Assembly: GCF_018310695.1 (NCBI RefSeq)
Contig: NZ_JAGXCY010000006.1
Coordinates: 91,862-155,861, forward strand
From: Paenibacillus sp. Marseille-Q4541
GTDB lineage: Bacteria; Bacillota; Bacilli; Paenibacillales; Paenibacillaceae
Direction: 5' to 3'
Length of the DNA stretch: 64,000 nt
The translations under genes were made by a program, and so were the position numbers. The notes under the pieces are model-generated. The model saw nothing but the letters and a program-made list of their open reading frames with translations, did no database searches and was not told the DNA's origin. Position 1 is the stretch's first letter, and every line of letters begins with the position of its first letter. This document shows, one piece after another, positions 33,813-42,081 of this stretch.

Positions 33813-34685
33813 TCAGTTTGTCAGTTTGTCAGACCTGAGTGCCTTGAATTGCAAGAAAGTGACTAGCGCAATAATAGCCAAGAAATAAATGGAAGCTGCC
33901 GAAGCATGGCCGAAATTGTAGTTCTGAAATGCTGCTGAATAGATATAAGTTGATAAAATTTCAGTTGAATACACGGGGCCACCGCGAGTCATAACATAGA
34001 TCAGATCAAAGGCTTTAAATGATTGAACCGTCGTATAAGCGATAACAAGCGTAGCAGCAGGTGCCAACAATGGCCAGGTAACAAATCTAAAGATTTGCCA
34101 GCGGTTACCACCATCAAGCCTTGCAGCTTCATTAATTTCTTCCGGTATCGCATGCAGTCCGGCAACAAACAGAATAATCATCTGTCCGATATGTGCCCAA
34201 GCCTGAATTCCTGCGACCGAATAAATTGCAATGGCTGGATCTCCCAGCCAGTTGTTAGATAGTGATGATAAACCAATCAGATTAAGTACAGCATTCATCA
34301 GTCCTGAATTGGGATCGTATAGATAAGTTCCAATAAAACCGACGGCAGCCGAAGATAGAATGGTCGGGAAAAAATAGAGAGCCCGCAGTCCAACATTCAC
34401 CTTCGTATTACGTACAAGCAGTAGAGCCAGCACAAGGGATACCAAGGTTTGAACAATAACGACACTTAACATGAATTTCAGATTGTTTCCAAGCGCTTTA
34501 TGAAAAATCGTATTCTCTGCCACATTTACATAGTTATGAAGACCGACAAAGTTCAATGTTTCGGACATGCCATCCCAATCGGTGAAGGAATAATAAAGAC
34601 CCTGCAGTGTTGGATAGATGAAAAAGACGAGATACAGTAGCAGTCCAGGAACGAAAAACCAGTAGATGGATTTACGTACACCCAT
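33813..34685 (-). CDS. carbohydrate ABC transporter permease (MalF/UgpA type)
   Basis: A 290-residue permease with six membrane segments, opening with IYWFFVPGLLLYLVFFIYPTLQ and containing the EAA loop IPEEINEAARLDGGNRWQIFRFVTWPLL. It heterodimerises with the MalG-type permease downstream (17-base gap). The start follows the binding protein stop by 2 bases, so translation is coupled. Confidence 0.93.
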   Translation of the reverse strand: MGVRKSIYWFFVPGLLLYLVFFIYPTLQGLYYSFTDWDGMSETLNFVGLHNYVNVAENTIFHKALGNNLKFMLSVVIVQTLVSLVLALLLVRNTKVNVGLRALYFFPTILSSAAVGFIGTYLYDPNSGLMNAVLNLIGLSSLSNNWLGDPAIAIYSVAGIQAWAHIGQMIILFVAGLHAIPEEINEAARLDGGNRWQIFRFVTWPLLAPAATLVIAYTTVQSFKAFDLIYVMTRGGPVYSTEILSTYIYSAAFQNYNFGHASAASIYFLAIIALVTFLQFKALRSDKLTN

Positions 34686-34687
34686 AA

Positions 34688-35938
34688 TTATCGTTTTAGC
34701 TGCTGGTCTATGATCACTTGTGCATTTTCAGCAGCTTTCTCCGGAGACGTACCTGCAATCACTTCCTGAATAGAGCTAGTTACGGCTTTTTGAATCTCGA
34801 TGTTCTTAATAAGATAACGCGGCTGGAAGCGGGTATTCTTGGTGCTCCAGTCACTAATTGCTTGCAGAGCAGGTGCAGTATAATCAATATCTTTGACAGG
34901 AACATCTTGCTCTGTTTCATTTGCTACCTTGCTGGCAACTTCTGTGCTGCTAAGGTATGCTAGGAACTTCTTGGCTTCTTCTGGGTGTTTTGACTTGCTG
35001 TTGACCCCAAGCATAAAGGTGGTTGTGTGAATGCCTTCATATTTGGCTTCGTTCGCAGGTACGGTGATTGGAGCAAGCAGGTTTAGACTCAGGTTTGGAT
35101 TTCCTGCAAGAACGGCTGACATGGAGTAGGAACCTGTAGCAAGCATAGCTGCTTTTTCCTGAGCAAAGAGTGCAATGGCCCCATCGGTGTTCGTACCAAG
35201 CGCCCCGTCCTGGAAGTAGCCTTTGTCATTCAGTTCTTTGAACTGAGATAGCGTCTTCACCCACCATTCATCCGTGAGTTTCGTTTCTCCAGCTTCTAGC
35301 TTAGCGAAAATTTCTTCGTCTGGCGCATTGTTCATCATCATTGGATTCATGAACTGTCCTGGCCCAATATCAGCACCTGGGAAAGCAAGGGGGATAATCC
35401 CTTCACTTTTCAGTTTTTCACATAGAGCAAGGAAACCTTCCCAGTCGTTAGGAGGTGTAAGTCCGTATTTCTCAAACAAACCTACGTTATATACCGGAAT
35501 GTTATATATGAGATTGTAGGGTAAGGCATATTGCTTACCGTCTTTGGCACCTGATTCGATGAGATCCGGTTTATAGTTATCTACAAAAGATTCACCTGTC
35601 AGATCCGTATAAATTCCGGCTTTCGCCAAGGATTCGAACTGAGCACCAGGGAAAGAAGCAAATACATCACCAACTGATCCATCCATTAGTTTCGCTTGAG
35701 CGGTGGTCTGGTATTGTTCAGAAGGAAAAGTCTGCATAGATACTTTGATTCCCGGATTATCTGTTTCAAAATGACTAATAATTTCATTCCATACCTTCGC
35801 GTCACTGTTCCAGTGAATGAAGCTGATGTTCACCTGATCTCCTGAGGAAGAATTACTGTTTCCGCCTCCGCATGCACTGAGGGTTAGGGAGAAGGCTAGT
35901 GTGAGTAATGCCAGGGCAGGACGTTTTTTTCTTTTCAT
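34688..35938 (-). CDS. carbohydrate ABC transporter, substrate-binding lipoprotein
   Basis: A 416-residue family 1 solute-binding protein. The signal peptide ends in the lipobox LSAC with Cys near 23, followed by a Gly/Asn/Ser linker. The fold is indicated by ISFIHWNSDAKVWNEIISHFETDNPGIKV at the N-terminus and AAMLATGSYSMSAV near the hinge. First gene of the operon, with GGAGGG before the start. The sugar is unknown. The 367-base gap upstream to the next gene holds no recognisable gene. Confidence 0.93.
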   Translation of the reverse strand: MKRKKRPALALLTLAFSLTLSACGGGNSNSSSGDQVNISFIHWNSDAKVWNEIISHFETDNPGIKVSMQTFPSEQYQTTAQAKLMDGSVGDVFASFPGAQFESLAKAGIYTDLTGESFVDNYKPDLIESGAKDGKQYALPYNLIYNIPVYNVGLFEKYGLTPPNDWEGFLALCEKLKSEGIIPLAFPGADIGPGQFMNPMMMNNAPDEEIFAKLEAGETKLTDEWWVKTLSQFKELNDKGYFQDGALGTNTDGAIALFAQEKAAMLATGSYSMSAVLAGNPNLSLNLLAPITVPANEAKYEGIHTTTFMLGVNSKSKHPEEAKKFLAYLSSTEVASKVANETEQDVPVKDIDYTAPALQAISDWSTKNTRFQPRYLIKNIEIQKAVTSSIQEVIAGTSPEKAAENAQVIIDQQLKR

Positions 35939-36305
35939 ATTTATAAAACCCTCCTTATAATGTAGAGCTTCTATTTCTAATCATTGAAAAGTACAGCAGG
36001 CATTTCCGTAGGTTCGATCTGAAGTGCCTTATGATAAACAAAAAACGACAGCAGGATTATAAAGGGATCCATCGTCGTAATAAGTGTTCATCTTGACAGG
36101 GAAAGAATTAATAAACCAACTAATAAAGTTGGAATAGTGTGCATTTGCATCATACCACCCCATTTAAGGATCATCAATGTAAATTCGTGTTGTTTACGAT
36201 ATGTCATTTTGTGGTTTACAAGGATTTTTATCACATCATTAGGGAGGGATGCGCGCTTTTTAAGCACTCAGATACAAAATATAACTTTCGGAAGAGGTAA
36301 ACGTT
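35939..36305. other. intergenic region without recognised gene
   Basis: 367 bases between divergent genes. I see a small hairpin, CCAACT-N5-AGTTGG (36116-36132), and AT-rich stretches that must contain both promoters, but no convincing -35/-10 pair, riboswitch or small gene. Confidence 0.6.
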
Positions 36306-37775
36306 ATGTTAATTAAGAAGCTGAATGGGAGGTGGGGGATAGGGTTGAATAGAGAAGAGAATGAAAGTAAAAGAAGCGGCAGCAAGAAAAGATTATTGTT
36401 ATTCTGGTTTGGCCGCAGCCTTTCGCTACTTTTGGTTTATGTAGTTATATCTTTTGCTTCGGGTTTATTTGCGGAGTTCCTCTTATTTACGCTGTTTGAA
36501 CAAGTGAATATTTCAAATATAGCGGTCTGTCTTGTACTCGTTATTTATCTATTTCTTATGCTGAGTTTATTTATCAGTTTTGGTTCTTTTGTAGCGAGAG
36601 ATTCGGGGTGGCCTGCTGCAAGGCTTACTCTTGCCGTCATTCCACTGGTGATTATTTCTCTATACCTATGGGGGCTCGGGATGTATTGGTATGAAGGAGA
36701 TGCGATAGAGCCATTAGGGAATTCCTGGTTTTTATATACCGTGTTCCATTTTTGGTCCTATCCTTTACTGAAGGCATTATCCATATATGAGATTCTTAGC
36801 GAAGTTGTGATGCTGTTGATTGCTGTGTTGCCGAGTACTGCCATTGCAATAGGGATTGTAATGCAGGGGCGAGGGAAGAAACAGTATACGAAAGCACAAT
36901 TATGGAGAAGGTGGGGAGCTATCCCAGTAGTAATGATACTCGGTATCTTACTTACGGTTGTCATTCCGGATAGAGCACTCTATTCTTCTTCTGATTATCC
37001 GAGAGTGGATGGTGCGACAGCTGCAATCCCTTTTGCCAAGAAGCTCAATAGCGAGATGACCGGAGCGAATCGGATCAAAGTGACGAAAGATACTCGGTTT
37101 AGCACGACGCATTATGCCTATAAAGGTTTAATTGAAGGAAAAACAGATCTTATTTTTGTAGCGGGACCGTCAGATGAAGAACTGACTTTATCTAAAAAGC
37201 GAGGGGTGGAACTTGAGTTTTACCCGATCGGCAGGGACGGCTTTGTTTTTCTCGTGAATGAGAAGAATCCGATAAATGAGCTGACAACAGAGCAAATTCA
37301 GGATATCTATGGCGGCTTCGCAACGAATTGGGCTGAAGTTGGCGGAGATGACCAGCCTATTGTTGCGCTGCAGCGCGAGATGAATTCCGGCAGTCAGACT
37401 TATATGGAAAAAGGCGTGATGGTAGATGCAGTACTTACTGTTCCATCAAAGGATCATAAGATCGGTGTTATGGGGGGACTAATCGATCGAATCAATGATT
37501 ATCGTAACGAAGAATCTTCCATAGGGTACTCTTTCTATTATTATGCGTCAGAGATGCACAAGCGGGAGAATATTAAATTTCTTATGATTGATGGAATTAC
37601 TCCAAGTAAAGATACCATTCGTTCTGGGCTATATCCCTACACTACAGATCTTTATGCCGTTATTCGTTCGGATTTATCTGAGGATCATTCTGCTCGGGAA
37701 ATCATCGATTGGCTTGATACTGAGCCTGGGAAACGGCTTGTTGAGGAAAGTGGATTTATTGCGGTAGAGGAATGA
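36306..37775 (+). CDS. multi-pass membrane protein fused to a PstS-like substrate-binding domain
   Basis: A 489-residue two-part protein. Five membrane segments occupy about 34-62, 72-96, 106-126, 160-187 and 203-221. A periplasmic-binding-protein domain (about 230-485) follows, with DYPRVDGATAAIPFAKKLN at its start and NSGSQTYMEKGVM near residue 360, both typical of PstS-class phosphate binders. No pst permease or ATPase genes adjoin. The design suggests a tethered phosphate or anion sensor, not a free binding lipoprotein. GAAGAGG precedes the ATG by 9 bases. Confidence 0.85.
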   Translation: MLIKKLNGRWGIGLNREENESKRSGSKKRLLLFWFGRSLSLLLVYVVISFASGLFAEFLLFTLFEQVNISNIAVCLVLVIYLFLMLSLFISFGSFVARDSGWPAARLTLAVIPLVIISLYLWGLGMYWYEGDAIEPLGNSWFLYTVFHFWSYPLLKALSIYEILSEVVMLLIAVLPSTAIAIGIVMQGRGKKQYTKAQLWRRWGAIPVVMILGILLTVVIPDRALYSSSDYPRVDGATAAIPFAKKLNSEMTGANRIKVTKDTRFSTTHYAYKGLIEGKTDLIFVAGPSDEELTLSKKRGVELEFYPIGRDGFVFLVNEKNPINELTTEQIQDIYGGFATNWAEVGGDDQPIVALQREMNSGSQTYMEKGVMVDAVLTVPSKDHKIGVMGGLIDRINDYRNEESSIGYSFYYYASEMHKRENIKFLMIDGITPSKDTIRSGLYPYTTDLYAVIRSDLSEDHSAREIIDWLDTEPGKRLVEESGFIAVEE

Positions 37776-37899
37776 AAGCACCAGAGGAATGGTTAGTGTC
37801 CCTTAAGACGGAAGGTAGACTCTCTTATTTTTTTATTATCCATAATGAGAAAATTTCAGTTAAAATGAACTCTTACATAAGGAATAAGGGGGATTAAAA

Positions 37900-38226
37900 A
37901 TGAGTGGGATCGCAAAAACGCCGGAACCTCCATACTATGCAGTGATTTTTGCTTCACAGCGAACAGAGGGCGACAAAGGTTATGGAAGAATGTCAGACAA
38001 AATGGTGGAATTAGCTTCTCAGCAAAAGGGGTTCTTGGGTCTGGAGAGTGCAAAGGATGAGGAACTTGGTATTACGGTTTCCTACTGGGAATCATTAGAG
38101 TCGATCAAAGAATGGAAAGAACATTCCGCCCATCAAGTCGCGCAGGATAAAGGGAAGTCAGAGTGGTATCAGAACTTTGCACTACGGATATGCAAGGTGG
38201 AAAGAGATCGTTTTTTTGAGATGTAA
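37900..38226 (+). CDS. ABM-fold (antibiotic biosynthesis monooxygenase-like) protein
   Basis: A 108-residue protein of the dimeric alpha/beta barrel class: YAVIFASQRTEGDKGYGRMSDKMVELASQQKGFLGLESAKD, then ITVSYWESLESIKEWKEHSAH. The WE and EW.EHSAH motifs match the small ABM/YqjZ-like group found widely in Firmicutes. Members include monooxygenases and haem-degrading enzymes, and many have no assigned substrate. AAGGGGG precedes the start. Probably monocistronic, sharing a terminator with the convergent carrier gene. Confidence 0.88.
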   Translation: MSGIAKTPEPPYYAVIFASQRTEGDKGYGRMSDKMVELASQQKGFLGLESAKDEELGITVSYWESLESIKEWKEHSAHQVAQDKGKSEWYQNFALRICKVERDRFFEM

Positions 38227-38235
38227 ATCGAACAA

Positions 38236-38272
38236 AAAAGTCCAACACCCCTGGGTCGGTGCTGGACTATCT
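38236..38272. terminator. terminator between the ABM gene and the AEC carrier gene
   Basis: AGTCCAACACC pairs with GGTGCTGGACT (one mismatch) around an 8-base loop. The A-run on the left gives six T on the minus strand, so it mainly terminates the carrier gene and perhaps also the ABM gene. Confidence 0.8.
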
Positions 38273-38319
38273 TTGTTATTCATTCACTTCATTTCGGGAG
38301 CGGCATAACCGCGATGCAA

Positions 38320-39240
38320 TTAATATGCGCGAGCAATCGCAATCAAACCAATTAGCGTTACTACATTAAACAGCGTCGAAATGAGCACCGTTTGGGCAGC
38401 AAAATCGGGTTCATTCCGATATTCCTCCGCAAGAATAGAAGCATTAACACCTGTTGGCATACCGGAAGCAATGATAAGTGCCTGTGCAGTAATCCCTTCC
38501 AGTCCGAGAACGTACACAAGTGTTATCCCAATGGCAGGTCCGATGAGCAGACGGATCATCATACTTAGATATACGGTCATTCTTCCGAGTCTCAGCGGGT
38601 ATTTCATAATCTGAGCGCCCAGTGTTAGCAGGGCGATAGCAACCATGGACTGCTGTGCATAGGTTAGCGGCATAGATAGAAAAGTTGGCAGCGGTGCATC
38701 AAGCGCATTCCAGAGAATACCGAGCACTAGTGCATAAGGGACAGGCATTTTCAGAAAGCCGATGATCAAACTGCGGTAGTTTCCTTTCAGTTGTGCCCCC
38801 TGAATAGATAGCACTCCGTATGTAAAGGTCAGCAAGCTTTGCATGGACATAATAAAAGCCTGTATCGATGCGGCAAGAGGATCGCCTTTGAACACAAGCG
38901 CACTAATCGGCATTCCGTAGTTGCCCGCATTATCCAGCATAATACTGTTATTAAAGGCGGCTTTCATCCCTTTGCTAAACTTGAATGATTTTGCAACAAT
39001 GCAGCCAATTAGATATAGGATAAGTGCGTACAGTGCATAAAACAGGGCTATCGTTCCGAGAAGTTCACCAGACATTTCTGATAAATACATACTCATAAAA
39101 ACGGCAGCAGGGGTAATAAAGTAAAAGTTGATTTTGGAAAGTGTATACAGATCGAGTTGGAACACACGTTGCATTAGGGAGCCCACACCGATCAGCACAA
39201 ATACCGGAAGGACAACTTCAAGCAAGATGTCTAATATCAT
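38320..39240 (-). CDS. AEC family transporter
   Basis: A 306-residue carrier of the auxin efflux carrier family with ten hydrophobic segments arranged as two five-helix halves. The LDNAGNYGMPISALVF stretch near 100 and ASGMPTGVNASILAEEY near 265 are the paired Asn/Pro motifs of the family's substrate crossover. Bacterial relatives move malonate, malate or other organic acids. The substrate cannot be called here. Single gene on the minus strand. Confidence 0.92.
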   Translation of the reverse strand: MILDILLEVVLPVFVLIGVGSLMQRVFQLDLYTLSKINFYFITPAAVFMSMYLSEMSGELLGTIALFYALYALILYLIGCIVAKSFKFSKGMKAAFNNSIMLDNAGNYGMPISALVFKGDPLAASIQAFIMSMQSLLTFTYGVLSIQGAQLKGNYRSLIIGFLKMPVPYALVLGILWNALDAPLPTFLSMPLTYAQQSMVAIALLTLGAQIMKYPLRLGRMTVYLSMMIRLLIGPAIGITLVYVLGLEGITAQALIIASGMPTGVNASILAEEYRNEPDFAAQTVLISTLFNVVTLIGLIAIARAY

Positions 39241-39492
39241 GGAGTATTCAGCTTCTTTCTATGAATAGGGTCACTTTTTTCTGAATGTTTTCAAACGCTT
39301 GTTACATTATAGCATCTTGGAGAGACACTGGAGTGAGAAATTGAATTTTCTTGAGGTGTTATTCTATGCAGCCATGATAAGAAGGGAAACCATATTTTTG
39401 GATTTTGAACGATGGATAGTATAGTCACAGTTATCACCGTGCTATCTTGGGTAATCTACTTACAAAGAAGAGTTAAAGGAGCCTGATATCAG

Positions 39493-40002
39493 ATGGAACC
39501 CATTTCCGATCATCTGGAGCATGGGCTTCAGATAATATTTATCGGATTTAATCCGAGCATTAAGTCTGGTGAGACCGGTCACCATTATGCTAATCCAAGA
39601 AATAATTTTTACCGGATTTTATACCAGTCTGGTCTTACACCTCGTCTTTATGAGGCGAGTGAGGATGGGGATTTGCTTAAGCTGGGATATGGCTTTACTA
39701 ACATTGTGGCAAGACCTACTGTTGGCATTGATGATATTAAGAAGGAAGAGTATGCAGAAGGTAGAGAAATTTTGAAGCAGAAGCTTGAAAAGTATCGTCC
39801 GGAAGTTGCTTGTTTTGTAGGAAAAGGAGTATACGCAAAGTATGCAAAAAGAACAAAAGCGGATTGGGGATTTCAACCGGAACCGTTTTTGCCTGAGATG
39901 CATGAGTTCGTCGCCCCTTCTTCGAGCGGACTTGTGCGAATGCCCATGAATGAAATCATTGGTATCTACAGTCAGTTAAGTGCTTATGTACATGGAAACT
40001 AA
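39493..40002 (+). CDS. mismatch-specific uracil/thymine DNA glycosylase (Mug/TDG family)
   Basis: A 169-residue uracil-DNA-glycosylase-superfamily enzyme. Motif I is GFNPSIKSGETGHHYANPRNNFY, with the catalytic Asn in the family position, and motif II is APSSSGLVRM. It excises uracil or ethenocytosine opposite G in double-stranded DNA. The length matches E. coli Mug (168). The ribosome site GGAG lies near 39479. Single gene with a downstream hairpin. Confidence 0.9.
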   Translation: MEPISDHLEHGLQIIFIGFNPSIKSGETGHHYANPRNNFYRILYQSGLTPRLYEASEDGDLLKLGYGFTNIVARPTVGIDDIKKEEYAEGREILKQKLEKYRPEVACFVGKGVYAKYAKRTKADWGFQPEPFLPEMHEFVAPSSSGLVRMPMNEIIGIYSQLSAYVHGN

Positions 40003-40053
40003 AATAATGCGATTGGACATGAACGGAAACAAGTATCTTACCTTCGTACGTGA

Positions 40054-40106
40054 ACCCGCAAGAATGGTCTGTCAGGATGTAGACAGCAGCCTTGTTGCGG
40101 GTCTTT
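40054..40106 (+). terminator. probable terminator of the glycosylase gene
   Basis: ACCCGCAA (40054-40061) pairs perfectly with TTGCGGGT (40094-40101), followed by CTTTCC. The loop is long and contains a smaller GTCTGTC/GACAG stem. The weak T-tail keeps confidence modest. Confidence 0.5.
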
Positions 40107-40173
40107 CCTATGTTTTTCATTATGTTTATGTATCACCATTATGTATACTCTAAAATCTATAATAGGTACGGAG

Positions 40174-41166
40174 TTAGGACGCAAAGGAATGGACAGGAGC
40201 GGGACGCCCGAATAAGTAACCCTGGAACATTCGAAAGCCACAGTCACGCAGCCACACAAAATCTTCGATTTCTTCAACGCCTTCCGCTAGTGGGATAGAG
40301 CCACTTTGTAGAGCTGCCTCAAGCATGGTCTGCGCTACCTTTTGTTTTTCTTCGCTTTTTGCAACACTTTGCACATATTTTTTATCCAGTTTCATATAAT
40401 GGGGCCTAATTTCTCTTAGAAGCTCGATGGTACTGTACCCCTCTCCCACATCATCCAGAGCATATTGAAATCCGCGTTCTTTATAATAGCCTAGGATGTT
40501 TTTCAGGTGTTCCAGATCATCAACTTTCTCCGTTTCCACCACTTCAAAAACAAATTTGGAGGGAGAAGCGCCAATTTCCTCCGCAAGCTTGATGGTCGAG
40601 CTTAAACAATGCTGAGGGGAATAGATAGACGTCGGTATAAAATTGATAAATACGAGTCCAGACAACCCAGCTGATGCTCGTACAGCCTCCATACGACAGA
40701 GGCGGTCAAGGGCATAAAGCCTGCCTCGAAGCTTCGCTGCTTCAAACACCTCAAATGGAGACAAAAGACTTCCGTCATTTTGAACAAAACGTGCGAGCAT
40801 TTCGTGAGCAATAACGGAACCATGTTTTTCAACAATAGGCTGGGCGTAGCAGACGATTTTCTTTTGCAAGATAATATCATCCACCCATTGCAGAGCATGT
40901 GGTATATGCCAATCACGAAATGGTCGCCAAGGCTCTTTAAAAATTCGAAATTGCATTTGATCCATATCCATATGATCCTGACAAAAATCATTTAGGCTGG
41001 TTACTGCCGATTCGTAGATAAATAGAGTGTCTGAAGTGTGATGCACGATAGAGGAGTCGGCTAGCAAGTAAGGAATGATATCAGGAATAACGGTCAAATT
41101 GTGTTCCCCGGTTATTTTGATTTCGTAGATTAATTTAGTGGGGGAACAATGTGAGCATGAAGTCAT
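40174..41166 (-). CDS. EAL domain cyclic di-GMP phosphodiesterase
   Basis: A 330-residue protein. The EAL domain covers about 90-325 and keeps the metal- and substrate-binding residues in order: Glu of HEMLAR, Asn of FINFIPTS, Glu of FEVVETE, Asp-Asp of LDDVGEGYS, Lys of KLDKKY, Glu of EGVEE and Gln of FQGYLFGRP. It is therefore likely active. The N-terminal 90 residues form an unrecognised domain that begins with C-S-H-C. Single gene on the minus strand. It should lower cyclic di-GMP and thereby favour motility over biofilm. Confidence 0.88.
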   Translation of the reverse strand: MTSCSHCSPTKLIYEIKITGEHNLTVIPDIIPYLLADSSIVHHTSDTLFIYESAVTSLNDFCQDHMDMDQMQFRIFKEPWRPFRDWHIPHALQWVDDIILQKKIVCYAQPIVEKHGSVIAHEMLARFVQNDGSLLSPFEVFEAAKLRGRLYALDRLCRMEAVRASAGLSGLVFINFIPTSIYSPQHCLSSTIKLAEEIGASPSKFVFEVVETEKVDDLEHLKNILGYYKERGFQYALDDVGEGYSTIELLREIRPHYMKLDKKYVQSVAKSEEKQKVAQTMLEAALQSGSIPLAEGVEEIEDFVWLRDCGFRMFQGYLFGRPAPVHSFAS

Positions 41167-41285
41167 GGGAGTATAGTCACATCCTCTTCAAGTATTGTAT
41201 TAAAAAATAAACGTTTTATCTTATTGTATCTTTCTTCTGTTCGACATAATGTGATTTTATTCCTGTTCACTTCAATTAACAGTGC

Positions 41286-41325
41286 CAAAAAGCCCAACAT
41301 CAATGGAAAGTGAAGTGGGCTTTTA
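41286..41325 (-). terminator. terminator of the AgrCA-linked ABC operon
   Basis: AAAAGCCCAAC faces GTGGGCTTTT (a bulge aside). On the minus strand the stem is followed by TTTTTGG, placing it 37 bases after the ATPase stop. Confidence 0.8.
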
Positions 41326-41361
41326 GTCATTTTATTTAGAAAGTATATTATGCAGTCAACA

Positions 41362-42033
41362 TTATCTTCTTCTAAAATAGGTTTCTTTTCGTTCTTCCGT
41401 CAGCAGTTCCATATGTCCACCCTGAATAATATAGAGGGTATCGCATAGGGATTCCAAATCCTCATAGTTGTGACTCGTTAACAGCATCGTTTTATTCTCT
41501 TCTTTTAATTGGATGATAATTTTTTTCATATCGTTATAAGTCTGGTAATCCAGTGCATTAAAAGGTTCATCTAGTACAAGAATATCTTGTCCTTCCATGA
41601 TGGCTTGTGCAATGCCAAGTTTTTGCTTCATCCCGAGGGAGTAGTTAGCTACTTTTGTTTTAAGTTCCGGGTTCAGTCCTACGAGTTTCATTGCTGCTTT
41701 GATCTCTGCATTGCCAATTTTGCGATTGATATCAGCAAGAAACTTTAGATTCTTAAACCCGCTGTAAAGCCCAATATAGCCGGGGGAGTTAATAAATACA
41801 CCTACGTTCTCGGGAAAATCAATGTCTTTCCCCAGTTGTTTGTTTCTTACAAACACGCTGCCCTCGTCAGGTGTGGTGAAGCCGCAGATGATCTTGAATA
41901 GAACGGATTTTCCACTACCGTTGGCACCAACAATACCTATGGTCGAACCTTTTTTAATCTCCAGATGAATATTAGATAGTACATTTATATCGTGAAAAGC
42001 TTTGGATACGCCTTCTACGCGAATCTCTGCCAC
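41362..42033 (-). CDS. ABC transporter ATP-binding protein (AgrCA-linked)
   Basis: A 223-residue ATPase with Walker A GANGSGKS at about 36-43, signature YSLGMKQKLGIAQAI, Walker B ILVLDEPFNALD and H-loop TSHN. Short ATPases of this type serve bacteriocin-immunity and peptide exporters. It follows two membrane-protein genes and is the third gene of a unit behind its own promoter (44479-44507). Confidence 0.9.
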   Translation of the reverse strand: MAEIRVEGVSKAFHDINVLSNIHLEIKKGSTIGIVGANGSGKSVLFKIICGFTTPDEGSVFVRNKQLGKDIDFPENVGVFINSPGYIGLYSGFKNLKFLADINRKIGNAEIKAAMKLVGLNPELKTKVANYSLGMKQKLGIAQAIMEGQDILVLDEPFNALDYQTYNDMKKIIIQLKEENKTMLLTSHNYEDLESLCDTLYIIQGGHMELLTEERKETYFRRR

Positions 42034-42081
42034 TTTACATCACCTCTATGTTGTTATTTTATATTCGTTGAATCGGTTAAC

